Shown in pieces: positions 32,273-41,014 of a stretch of 64,000 nt of DNA (position 1 is the stretch's first letter; the number at the start of each line of letters is the position of its first letter). The notes under the pieces were generated by a model. The model was not told the origin of the DNA. It ran no database searches and saw only the letters and a program-made list of their open reading frames with translations. This DNA comes from Paenibacillus cellulositrophicus (GTDB lineage: Bacteria; Bacillota; Bacilli; Paenibacillales; Paenibacillaceae), in NCBI RefSeq assembly GCF_009363095.1, contig NZ_CP045296.1, positions 434,001 through 498,000 of the forward strand. The letters run 5' to 3'. The translations under genes were made by a program, and so were the position numbers.

Positions 32273-32410
32273 ATGTAAGCATAAAAAAACACAACCGCCA
32301 GGAATCTATGCCATGGAGAGACGGGCGGATCAGGAGTAGCATGGAGGCTGGAATCACGCAGTGAACGGAATAAATCTGAAAGATGCTGTTCAATAAAAGG
32401 AGGCCAAATT

Positions 32411-33742
32411 ATGAAAGCGCTTCTCGTTGGGTTGGGAGGTTTTGGAGGCGGCTGGTACCGGAAGCTCCGGTCCCAGTACGCGGATATAGAACTCGCCGTT
32501 GCAGATACAGACTCTGGTAAAAGGACGGCGGTAGAGGCGGATGGAATCCCTTTTTACGAAAATGTACGCGAAGCCATCGAGCGGGAGCGGCCAGATCTGT
32601 TGATCAACGTTACCCCAAGGGAGGTTCACAAGCGCATTAACGAGCTGGCGTTCGATCATAAACTGCCGGTATTTTGCGAAAAGCCGATTGCCGATAATTT
32701 TGAGGATGCCGCCGCGATGGTGCAGCGTGCTGAACAGAAGCAAATTCCGTTTATGATCGCGGAAAACTACCGTACGTTTCCAGCGGTCCGGAAGCTGAAG
32801 CAGCTCCTGAACGAAGGCGCGATCGGTGAGCTGCGGTCCATGGAATGCGATTTTTTCAGGCAGCGCCAAAAAATAACGCTGGAACGGGACGAGGTGCTGG
32901 AAGAAGTCATCATTCACCATTTTGACCTGCTGCGGTATTTGTCCGGCCGTGAGGTGAGCAGGCTGTATGCTTCACGCAGGCATGTGTTTCATATTGTTAT
33001 GGACCTGCAGGCCGGAATCCAGGCCTCGTTCCGCTGCTCCTTGACCAGCCAGGGGCGGGAAACGCAGTGGGCCGGCGATTGGCGGATCGAGGGATCGCTG
33101 GGCAGCTTGACCTTTGTGGGCGGCGTGCTCGAGCTCGTGACGGCAGATGGCGTCCGACGGATGGAGGATTTTAGCGATGTGGACGCCCCGGGGCCGTTCA
33201 CCGAGTTTTTGCGGTCATTGGAGGAACACCGCCCGGGTGAAACGAATGCCAGGGATTATTTAAAAAATCAGGCTCTGGCGGATTATACGAGACGGTCTCT
33301 CCGGACAGGCGTCCCTGTGGATCCTTCGGACAGCTGGGGATATGGGCCGGCCGTCATCCGCAATTTTCTTCGGGCCGAACTTACAGGCTCCGTGAGCCAT
33401 GGGGGGGAAGGCTTGGTTCATGGCTGCAAGCTGTTCGGGAGCGGCGATTTCGATACGCCGCTGAAATTTTTGCATTACACAGTCATCCCGCCGGGGTCAT
33501 CCATCGGCCTGCATGGTCACCGTGAGGATGAAGAACTGTACGTTCTGCTTGAAGGCAGCGGCTTGATGACAGTGAACGGAAGAACGTACCGGGTGGAAGC
33601 CGGGGACATCGTCCTGAACAAGCCTTGGTGGAGGCACGGCCTTCGGAATGACGGGGATGTGCCGATGAAAGCGATCATTTTTGAGGTGGGTATACCCAAA
33701 CAGATGTGTCTGCAGCAAAGGCTGGAGGAAGAGGAGAGGTGA
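32411..33742 (+). CDS. Gfo/Idh/MocA oxidoreductase fused to a cupin domain
   Basis: A 443-residue two-domain protein; ATG after AAAAGGAGG. Residues 1-310 are a Gfo/Idh/MocA dehydrogenase (Rossmann loop LLVGLGGFGGGW, VFCEKPIAD with the catalytic Lys, and HHFDLLRYLSG). Residues about 330-443 are a cupin: PPGSSIGLHGHREDEELYVLLEGSGLMTVNGR and AGDIVLNKPWWRHGLRN, giving the His-x-His, Glu and distal His that normally hold a metal. In most genomes these are separate proteins. The cupin could isomerise or epimerise the product of the dehydrogenase, or bind sugar as a sensor. This is the first gene of the large carbohydrate locus and its stop lies inside the RBS of the GH95 gene. Confidence 0.87.
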   Translation: MKALLVGLGGFGGGWYRKLRSQYADIELAVADTDSGKRTAVEADGIPFYENVREAIERERPDLLINVTPREVHKRINELAFDHKLPVFCEKPIADNFEDAAAMVQRAEQKQIPFMIAENYRTFPAVRKLKQLLNEGAIGELRSMECDFFRQRQKITLERDEVLEEVIIHHFDLLRYLSGREVSRLYASRRHVFHIVMDLQAGIQASFRCSLTSQGRETQWAGDWRIEGSLGSLTFVGGVLELVTADGVRRMEDFSDVDAPGPFTEFLRSLEEHRPGETNARDYLKNQALADYTRRSLRTGVPVDPSDSWGYGPAVIRNFLRAELTGSVSHGGEGLVHGCKLFGSGDFDTPLKFLHYTVIPPGSSIGLHGHREDEELYVLLEGSGLMTVNGRTYRVEAGDIVLNKPWWRHGLRNDGDVPMKAIIFEVGIPKQMCLQQRLEEEER

Positions 33743-33747
33743 AGCAT

Positions 33748-36162
33748 GTGGTCAAACAGGATGTCAGCTTGCAAGAGCATACATCTGCAACTACGAGAGA
33801 CCTTCGATTATGGTACACCCGGCCGGCAGCCGGGTGGAATGAAGCGCTGCCCATAGGGAACGGGCGGCTAGGTGCAATGGTGTTCGGCACGCCGGGGCTG
33901 GAAAAAGTCCAGCTCAATGAGGATTCGATTTGGTACGGCGGCCCGGGACGGGCGGCCAATCCCCAGTCCCAGCCTTATTTGGCTGAGATCCGGACGCTGC
34001 TTAAGGAAGGAAAGCAGGCAGAATCGGAGCACTTGGCGAGAATGGCAATGACGGCTTCCCCAAAATATGAGCAGCCATACCAGCCTCTAGGGGATCTGAT
34101 GATCAAATTCCTTGAGCAGGAAGGGCCTGTGGAAAACTACGAGCGGCAGCTGGATTTGGAGCAAGCCGTTGTGGACGTTCGATACAGGCACAATGGCGTC
34201 CGGTATCGGCGGAGCTATTTTGCCAGCGAACCGGATGGGGTTCTGGTCATCCGATTGACCGCGGACCAGCCGGGCCAGCTTACGCTGGCCGTCAATCTCA
34301 TGCGCCGTCCGCTCGATTATGGCTGCCGGACCGACCCTTCGGGAGCCATCGTCATGGACGGGGAATGCGGAGCGGACGGCGTCCGGTTTAGTGCAGCCTT
34401 TCGAGCCGTAATTCAGGGAGGACGGCAGCGGGTTATTGGTGATTACCTTTCGATCGAAGGAGCGGATGCTGTGACGTTGCTGCTGGCGGCGCAAAGCACG
34501 TTTCGGTTGAAGCAGCCGGCAGAAGTTTGCCTGGAGCAGCTGGAGAGAGCAGCGGCGAAACCGTTTGAAACGCTGCTGAAACGGCATATAGACGAGTACG
34601 CGTCCCGGTTCGGCCGCTTTGTGATCAATCTGACGCCGGACGGGGATCCGCTTGCTGCTCTCCCTACAGACCAGCGGCTGCTCCGGTTGCAGAATGCGTT
34701 GGGACATGAAAGCGGTGAAGGAAATACAAATGATTTGCTGCCTAATGAAGCGGAGATTGAAGATCCCGGTCTGGCGGCCCTCTACGTTCAATATGGGCGC
34801 TATTTGCTGATATCCTGCTCCCGTCCGGGCACCTTAGCGGCCAATCTGCAGGGGATTTGGAACGACAGTTATACCCCACCGTGGGAATCCAAATATACGA
34901 TCAACATCAACGTCCAGATGAATTACTGGCCGGCTGAAGTGCTCCACTTATCTGACTGTCATGAACCGCTGTTCGATCTGATCGACCGGATGCGGGCTAA
35001 CGGACGGGCTACCGCTCGTGAGATGTACGGCTGCCGGGGCTTTACTGCCCATCACAACACGAATCTGTGGGCAGAAACCCGGCCGGAAGGGATTTTGATG
35101 ACGTGCACGGTGTGGCCGATGGGCGCCGCGTGGCTGTGCCTCCATTTATGGGAGCACTACCGTTTCGGGGGTGATCCGGCTTTTCTTGCTGAACGGGCAT
35201 ACCCGGCGATGAAGGAAGCGGCGCTATTTCTTCTCGACTACATGATCGAGGAGGGCGGTTATCGGGTTACGGGACCGTCGGTATCTCCGGAGAACCGGTT
35301 CGTTCTCCCGGACGGCGGCAGCGGCAGCCTGTGCATCGGTCCGGCGATGGATTCGCAAATCGCGCTGACGCTGCTGTCCGCCTGCTCGGAAGCGGCGGCG
35401 ATCATCGGCGAGGAGGATCAGTCGTTTCTCGGCGAGTTGCGGGAGACGATCGGACGCATTCCGCGTCCGGCTGTTGGTAAACACGGGCAAATTATGGAAT
35501 GGCTGCGCGAGTATGAGGAGGCCGATCCCGGACACCGGCATATTTCGCAGCTGTTCGCCCTGCATCCGGGTGAGCTGATTGATGTTCGGCGCACGCCGGA
35601 GCTGGCAGCCGCTGCCGAGCGGACGCTCGCGCGGCGCCTCGCCGCAGGCGGCGGCCATACGGGCTGGAGCCGGGCCTGGATCGTCAATTTCTATGCCCGG
35701 CTTGGCATGGGGGAGGAGGCTTACGGGCATCTGATGAAGCTGTTTGCGGTTTCCACGTATCCGAATTTGCTGGACTGCCATCCGCCTTTTCAAATCGACG
35801 GCAATTTTGGCGGAGCGGCGGGAGCTGCGGAAATGCTGCTGCAATCCCATGCGGGGGAAATCCGGCTGCTGCCGGCCCTGCCAAGGGCGTGGCGCTCCGG
35901 CCGTGTTGAAGGCCTTCGGGCAAGAGGAGGGTATACCGTAGGTCTGTCATGGAGTAAAGGGACGCTTGACGAGTTGACGATCCGCTCCTCCAAGGCGGGC
36001 TTGTGCCGCCTGTGGTCGCCCGTCCCCTTGGAACTCGCTGTTTCCGGTCACTTGGAAGCCGGTGCCTCGGGAGATAAGTCCGACGATGACCCTTCCGGTT
36101 TTGAATATGTGATCACCTTGGCAGCTGGGGAAAGCTGCGGCATTCGGGCAGGCAAAGGATGA
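33748..36162 (+). CDS. GH95 alpha-L-fucosidase/alpha-L-galactosidase, cytoplasmic
   Basis: An 804-residue glycosidase that cleaves alpha-L-fucosyl or alpha-L-galactosyl ends with inversion. The start is taken as GTG at 33748 after GGAGAGGTGA. The N-terminal beta-sandwich (residues 20-270) holds LWYTRPAAGWNEALPIGNGRLGAMVFG; the (alpha/alpha)6 barrel holds N386 and N388 (NINVQMNYWP), E515 (SPENR) and D684 (FQIDGNFGGAAG), which correspond to the Asn pair, Glu and Asp implicated in Bifidobacterium AfcA. No signal peptide is present. The C-terminal beta domain is complete. The upstream oxidoreductase-cupin stops inside its RBS, so the pair is coupled. Confidence 0.92.
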   Translation: MVKQDVSLQEHTSATTRDLRLWYTRPAAGWNEALPIGNGRLGAMVFGTPGLEKVQLNEDSIWYGGPGRAANPQSQPYLAEIRTLLKEGKQAESEHLARMAMTASPKYEQPYQPLGDLMIKFLEQEGPVENYERQLDLEQAVVDVRYRHNGVRYRRSYFASEPDGVLVIRLTADQPGQLTLAVNLMRRPLDYGCRTDPSGAIVMDGECGADGVRFSAAFRAVIQGGRQRVIGDYLSIEGADAVTLLLAAQSTFRLKQPAEVCLEQLERAAAKPFETLLKRHIDEYASRFGRFVINLTPDGDPLAALPTDQRLLRLQNALGHESGEGNTNDLLPNEAEIEDPGLAALYVQYGRYLLISCSRPGTLAANLQGIWNDSYTPPWESKYTININVQMNYWPAEVLHLSDCHEPLFDLIDRMRANGRATAREMYGCRGFTAHHNTNLWAETRPEGILMTCTVWPMGAAWLCLHLWEHYRFGGDPAFLAERAYPAMKEAALFLLDYMIEEGGYRVTGPSVSPENRFVLPDGGSGSLCIGPAMDSQIALTLLSACSEAAAIIGEEDQSFLGELRETIGRIPRPAVGKHGQIMEWLREYEEADPGHRHISQLFALHPGELIDVRRTPELAAAAERTLARRLAAGGGHTGWSRAWIVNFYARLGMGEEAYGHLMKLFAVSTYPNLLDCHPPFQIDGNFGGAAGAAEMLLQSHAGEIRLLPALPRAWRSGRVEGLRARGGYTVGLSWSKGTLDELTIRSSKAGLCRLWSPVPLELAVSGHLEAGASGDKSDDDPSGFEYVITLAAGESCGIRAGKG

Positions 36163-36271
36163 ACGCGACCGTAATAAAACACAAGTGAAGCGACAAATCC
36201 CCATTCCGAGGGTCCGGACAAAAAGATTAACATTAGCGATGAAGCGATCTATACAAAAAGGAGCGATATTT

Positions 36272-37231
36272 ATGCCAGAACAAGCGCCAGCCGCCATCTC
36301 AGCCTCCAGTCCGGCCTTGCCCGCACCAAAAAGGCGGATGAGCAATCTGCGCAAATACAAGGCGCTATACCTGATCTCACTGCCTGGGATCATTTATTTT
36401 ATCGTGTTTAAATACCTGCCCCTGCTGGGGTCCGTCATGGCGTTTCAAAACTACAACATTTTCAAGGGCTTTACAGGCAGCCCATGGGTCGGACTCGATC
36501 AGTTCCGCCGGATGTTCACTTACCCGGAGTTTCTGCGGATTCTTGAAAACACGGTTTTGATCGGATTTTATGACCTGATTTTTGCCTTTCCGGTTCCGAT
36601 TATCTTTGCGCTGCTCCTGAACGAACTGAGGAAAGTCGTGTACAAACGGATTCTCCAAACGGTCGTCTATCTGCCGCACTTCCTCTCCTGGGTCATTATC
36701 GGAGGGATCATGATCGGCATATTATCGCCGACGACTGGAATCGTGAACCAGGTATTGAACGCGTTCGGACTCAAATCGATTTACTTTCTGGGCGAGGATT
36801 CGTATATCCGGAGCATCCTGGTCGGAACGGGGATCTGGAAAGACAGCGGCTGGGGCACAATCGTGTATTTGGCCGCACTGGCCAGCGTCAATCCTGAGCT
36901 GTATGAAGCCGCCCGCATCGACGGTGCCAGCCGCTGGAGACAAACCCTGTCGATCACGATCCCGGCCATCCTGCCGACCATCACCATCATGTTCCTGCTC
37001 CATATCGGCAACTTCCTGGATTTCGGCTTCGAACGCGTTTTTGTCTTCGTCAATTCGCTGAATGAAAGCAAGGGCGACATCCTCGATACCTACATTTACC
37101 GGGTCGGTTTAATCGATCAGCAGTACAGCTACACGACGGCGATCGGCCTCTTCAAATCGGTGGTCGGACTGGTGCTCGTCATGATCGGGAATACGCTGAG
37201 CAAGCGGGCTTCGGGCGAAGGACTATACTAG
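36272..37231 (+). CDS. ABC transporter permease, LplB/YtmP type (cluster 2)
   Basis: A 319-residue permease; the start is ATG at 36272 after AAAGGAG, because the frame upstream lacks an RBS. About six helices begin at residue 40 (LYLISLPGIIYFIVFKYLPLLGSVMAFQNYNIFKGF is the typical Lpl N-terminus, here quoted only to 20 residues per match: LPGIIYFIVFKYLPLLGSVM). The EAA loop is EAARIDGASRWRQTLSITIP. It pairs with the next gene 20 bp downstream; both resemble oligogalacturonide/rhamnogalacturonan-type importers. Confidence 0.93.
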   Translation: MPEQAPAAISASSPALPAPKRRMSNLRKYKALYLISLPGIIYFIVFKYLPLLGSVMAFQNYNIFKGFTGSPWVGLDQFRRMFTYPEFLRILENTVLIGFYDLIFAFPVPIIFALLLNELRKVVYKRILQTVVYLPHFLSWVIIGGIMIGILSPTTGIVNQVLNAFGLKSIYFLGEDSYIRSILVGTGIWKDSGWGTIVYLAALASVNPELYEAARIDGASRWRQTLSITIPAILPTITIMFLLHIGNFLDFGFERVFVFVNSLNESKGDILDTYIYRVGLIDQQYSYTTAIGLFKSVVGLVLVMIGNTLSKRASGEGLY

Positions 37232-37250
37232 AAAGGAGAAGGATGGCACA

Positions 37251-38114
37251 ATGAAAAACAAAGGCAGCTTATTTGACGGATTTAACTATATTTTCTTGAC
37301 GCTGGTCGGATGCTTGATGGTGTTCCCTCTCCTCCATGTGCTCGCCAAGTCGTTCAGCAGCAGCCAGGCGATCAATGCAGGCAAGGTCAAGCTGATCCCG
37401 GTCGATTGGACGCTTACAAACTACCAAGTAATTTTGGGTGACAGCTCCATCTGGCGAGCGTTTATGGTAAGCGTATTCATCACGGTCGTTGGGACGCTGA
37501 TCAACTTGATCCTGACCGCATCACTGGCGTATCCGTTGTCCAGACCCGAGTATTCGATGCGCAAAGTCGTGCTGATTTTTATACTGATTACGATGATCTT
37601 TCAGGCGCCGCTGATCCCTAACTACATGGTGATCAAAAACCTGCATCTGATTGACTCGTTATGGGCCTTGATCATTCCGTCGGTCATCAGCGCGTACAAC
37701 CTGTTCATCATGCGCTCCTTCTTCGTCGCCCTTCCGTCGGAGCTGATCGACAGCGCCCGGATCGACGGGGCAGGAGAGCTGCGCACGATGTGGAGCGTCA
37801 TTCTTCCGCTGTCTAAACCGGCCATGGCAACCATGGGGCTGTTCTATGCGGTATCCCACTGGAATTCGTATTCGTCGGCACTGTATTTTATCAACAACCG
37901 GGCGCTTTACCCGCTGCAGCTTCGCCTCCGGGAGATCGTTCTGAGCAATGACCTCGGTCAGGCAGGCAACCTGCTTGAAAATGTGAACCAGATCTCTCCG
38001 GCTGGCGTGCAAATGGCGGTCATCGTCGTTTCCGTCGTACCGATCATTATCGTGTACCCGTTCCTGCAGAAGTACTTTATCAAAGGGATGCTGATCGGGT
38101 CGATCAAGGCCTGA
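37251..38114 (+). CDS. ABC transporter permease, LplC/YtcP type (cluster 2)
   Basis: A 287-residue permease with six helices, EAA-like loop DSARIDGAGELRTMWSVILPLSKPAM and the LplC-type C-terminus FIKGMLIGSIKA. RBS AAAGGAG. It forms the channel with the preceding LplB-type subunit; the solute-binding protein genes are at 38332 and 43095, and no ATPase gene is present. Confidence 0.93.
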   Translation: MKNKGSLFDGFNYIFLTLVGCLMVFPLLHVLAKSFSSSQAINAGKVKLIPVDWTLTNYQVILGDSSIWRAFMVSVFITVVGTLINLILTASLAYPLSRPEYSMRKVVLIFILITMIFQAPLIPNYMVIKNLHLIDSLWALIIPSVISAYNLFIMRSFFVALPSELIDSARIDGAGELRTMWSVILPLSKPAMATMGLFYAVSHWNSYSSALYFINNRALYPLQLRLREIVLSNDLGQAGNLLENVNQISPAGVQMAVIVVSVVPIIIVYPFLQKYFIKGMLIGSIKA

Positions 38115-38138
38115 TACTATCTTTTTACAGCTAGAAAA

Positions 38139-38152
38139 GTATACGTTTTCAT
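38139..38152 (+). promoter_or_regulatory. Candidate cre site upstream of the membrane-anchored binding protein
   Basis: AGTATACGTTTTCA matches the cre consensus except at positions 1 and 5. It lies 180 bases before the gene, within the only sizeable gap between the permeases and the sensory genes, and could control a promoter there. Confidence 0.4.
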
Positions 38153-38331
38153 AGATGTGAAATGTGATAAGATATTAAACATCAGTGTCATGCGATTTGC
38201 GCGGCGCTCAAGTATAGGCTGGCAGACAAGGGTTTGGACTGGTGAGTGAATTTGGATTTGCGCGCAGCGCAAAACAAGAGAGCGAAGCCGAGTCAAACAG
38301 GAGTCAAATGGATGCAGGGAGGAGAGACGGC

Positions 38332-39912
38332 ATGAAAAGAGCAGCTTATTTCATTCTGGCAGCAGCCGTTATTCTCCTGTTCTGTTATCTGGCTGGAAGC
38401 GCGGACCGATTAGCCTCTCCTTCGCCGCAGCCGGCTCAGGAAGGTGTGAAAGAATCCTCTCCGCAGCCGACGGCCTTCAGCATGGCGATATCCAACGGTG
38501 CCAGCCCTTATGCGGTGAATATGGCGGATCCATCCGAGGACCGCTGGGTCAAAGAATTGGAAGCGCTGACAAATACGAAGCTGTCCATCTCTTTGATCTC
38601 GCTGAAAGATTTCGACCGGCGCATGCCGGTTATTCTTGCAGGCGATACTTATCCGGATGTCGTGCAGATGATTGGCGGGGCAAGCTCGGCCGCCATGGCC
38701 GGATCGGTCCAGGCGGGACTGTTCCTTCCGCTAGACGACTGGATCAAGACCTATGCTCCGAACTTGTGGAAAGCGGTGCCGCCGGAAGCCTGGAAGGAAA
38801 CCAGCTTTGAGGGGCATATTTATGGAATTCCGGCCTGGCTCGGCAATCCGTCGCGCCGGGCAACGTATATCCGATCGGACCTGCTGGCACAAACGGGCCA
38901 GAACATACCGAGAACCGTAGACGAATTTCTGGACGTGCTCCGCGCCTTCAAGAAGCTGGGAGTCGAAATTCCCTATGAGATGCGGGAGAATTTCAAGTAT
39001 GCGGACGTCATTTTCGGCGCCTATGACGTGCTGGGTTACCAGTTTGAAGTCCGAAACGGTGAGGTGGTTCCGAAATTTTTGGATGAAAAGCATATGATGA
39101 AGGCGCTGCAGGTATACCGGACGATGCTGATGGAGGGACTCATCCCGGAGGATTTTGCGACAGTCTCGTCAACCGAATATACCCATGACATCGAAGCAGG
39201 CCGAGTGGGAAGCTGGACGGCGAACGCCGCCGGCTTGCTGGACTTCCGCACCAAGCTCAGGGCATCGGTTCCCGGGGCGCAAATCGATATCATCCCCTCA
39301 CCGGAAGGGCCGGAAGGGTCGAAAGGCTACGGCTTGTACAGCTCCGTCATCAATTCGTTCTACATTAATAAGCATGTGCCCAAGGAAAAATTGATCGGCA
39401 TTCTCCAATTTTTTGATTGGATGGTCTCGGACGAAGCTCAGCGTTTTTTTTCGTTCGGGATCGAGGGCGACACCTATACGGAAGACCATGGGACGATTGC
39501 GTATCATTTTCCGAAAACGAGGGAGGAGCAGGACGAGGAAACCTTCCGCGAACTGCTGTGGCTGACGCATGATCTGACGATTAACCGCGCCAGAACGGAA
39601 CTGGTGCCGGGCGGGAAGGATCTGCTCCATGCTTTGGACGTGACGCTGCCCAAGGAAGGGCTGGGAAGCATCGTCTTTGTTCCCGAGCTGGAGTCCTTCA
39701 GCGCTTTTCCCGATCTTGCTTCGGAGCGGCCGAACCAATCCCCGCCTGTGATCGTTGACCATATGGTCAAAATGATTTACGGCAAGGAACCGATCTCGGA
39801 TTGGCCGAAGGTCGTCCGGGAATACCGGGAACGCGGCGGTAATGCGATTATTCAGGAAGCGACGGCGAGGTACCGGGCCAAGCAGGGGGTGCTGATCCAG
39901 CACAACCGATAG
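38332..39912 (+). CDS. LplA-like solute-binding protein without lipobox, likely membrane-anchored
   Basis: A 526-residue binding protein; the ATG follows GGGAGGAGA. Its N-terminus is KRAAYFILAAAVILLFCYLAG: the Cys at residue 18 is preceded by L-L-F, which is not a lipobox, so the segment probably stays as a membrane anchor or is cleaved without lipidation. The rest closely resembles the lipoprotein encoded at 43095, with shared runs such as NPSRRATYIR, VLRAFKKLG, MRENFKYAD and SFGIEG. It lies directly upstream of the response regulator and kinase rather than beside the permeases. I infer that it presents the sugar signal to the kinase, as XylFII does for LytS in Clostridium, while the lipoprotein twin serves transport. 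Confidence 0.82.
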   Translation: MKRAAYFILAAAVILLFCYLAGSADRLASPSPQPAQEGVKESSPQPTAFSMAISNGASPYAVNMADPSEDRWVKELEALTNTKLSISLISLKDFDRRMPVILAGDTYPDVVQMIGGASSAAMAGSVQAGLFLPLDDWIKTYAPNLWKAVPPEAWKETSFEGHIYGIPAWLGNPSRRATYIRSDLLAQTGQNIPRTVDEFLDVLRAFKKLGVEIPYEMRENFKYADVIFGAYDVLGYQFEVRNGEVVPKFLDEKHMMKALQVYRTMLMEGLIPEDFATVSSTEYTHDIEAGRVGSWTANAAGLLDFRTKLRASVPGAQIDIIPSPEGPEGSKGYGLYSSVINSFYINKHVPKEKLIGILQFFDWMVSDEAQRFFSFGIEGDTYTEDHGTIAYHFPKTREEQDEETFRELLWLTHDLTINRARTELVPGGKDLLHALDVTLPKEGLGSIVFVPELESFSAFPDLASERPNQSPPVIVDHMVKMIYGKEPISDWPKVVREYRERGGNAIIQEATARYRAKQGVLIQHNR

Positions 39913-39988
39913 GGATGCGACATTTCTTTCTCTTTTCGATAATGCAGCTGCGCTTTTTCTATCCGCTCTAGGAAGGGGTTTGATACAA

Positions 39989-41014
39989 GTGCGAGTTTTG
40001 ATTGTGGAAGATGAGCCTGTCATTCAAAAAGGACTGGTTAAGATGGTTCAGCGTTATCCGGCTTCCTTCTCCGCGATTTATACCGCCGATGACGGGGAGG
40101 CCGCTTTCGAGACGATCCGGAATCTGGAACCGCACCTGGTGCTGACGGATTTGCGGATGAAGCGGATGGACGGACTGGAGCTGTGCGAACGGATACACCG
40201 GGAATTCAGTCATGTCCAGGTTGTCGTCATATCCGGTTATAATGACTTTCAGTATGCACAGCGGGCCATGGCGTACGGGGTCAAGCGCTATTTGTTGAAG
40301 CCGGTGACCCAGCAGGACGTACACGATACGCTGAAGGAGCTGATATCAGGGATGACCGGCAGCATTATTCCTGTGCAAAAATATGTGGAGTGGGCGCATC
40401 AGCTCGAGCAGAGCATCTGGCTGCTGCAGCGGGACGAAACGATACGCCTCATCGAAGAGGGCGAACGGTCGGGCTTGTTCGATGGGCTGAACGTGATCAA
40501 CATGGAAGCGGTGCTGAGCGACTGCCTTGGCATGATCACAGAACGGCTGGAGAGCCGCGGCTGGAAGCCGCGTTCCGGTTGCAGGGGTACACAAGGCGCG
40601 TCCAACACGAAGAAGGAAGTCATGATCGCTTTTACCGCCAGTATGGACCGGATTCTCGAAGAGCTTCAGCTGATACGGAAAGGCAATTTCAAGGATCCGA
40701 TTGAAGAAGCTAAAGCCTTCATCGACCAGCATCTGTCGGAGGACATCACACTGGAGGAAGTGGCCAAGCGGGTGGGTCTCGCCAGGACCTATTTCAGCGC
40801 CCTTTTCAAGAAAATGACAGGGGAGACCTTCGTGCATTACCGGATCAAAAAACGGATGGAAGAAGCGCGCAGGCTGCTTGCCGTACCGACCCTGACGATC
40901 ACCGATATCGCGGTCAAGGTGGGGTACGAGGATTATCCCCATTTTACGAAGACCTTCAAAAATTTCGTCGGCGTATCCCCGTCGGAGTACCGGTCTTCCT
41001 TTGGCATTGAATGA
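39989..41014 (+). CDS. YesN-type response regulator (cluster 2)
   Basis: A 341-residue regulator. GTG at 39989 (MRVLIVEDEP) sits ten bases after GGAAGGGG; the TTG three codons earlier is too close to that RBS. Receiver: E7-D8-E9 pocket, phosphoacceptor D54 (VLTDLRMKRMDG), Lys-Pro in YLLKPVTQ. The middle is a 110-residue linker. The AraC HTH is DITLEEVAKRVGLARTYFSALFKKMTG then ITDIAVKVGYEDYPHFTKTFKNFVGVSPSEYR. The gene overlaps the kinase by four bases (ATGA), so the pair is translationally coupled. The likely targets are this carbohydrate locus. Confidence 0.93.
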   Translation: MRVLIVEDEPVIQKGLVKMVQRYPASFSAIYTADDGEAAFETIRNLEPHLVLTDLRMKRMDGLELCERIHREFSHVQVVVISGYNDFQYAQRAMAYGVKRYLLKPVTQQDVHDTLKELISGMTGSIIPVQKYVEWAHQLEQSIWLLQRDETIRLIEEGERSGLFDGLNVINMEAVLSDCLGMITERLESRGWKPRSGCRGTQGASNTKKEVMIAFTASMDRILEELQLIRKGNFKDPIEEAKAFIDQHLSEDITLEEVAKRVGLARTYFSALFKKMTGETFVHYRIKKRMEEARRLLAVPTLTITDIAVKVGYEDYPHFTKTFKNFVGVSPSEYRSSFGIE

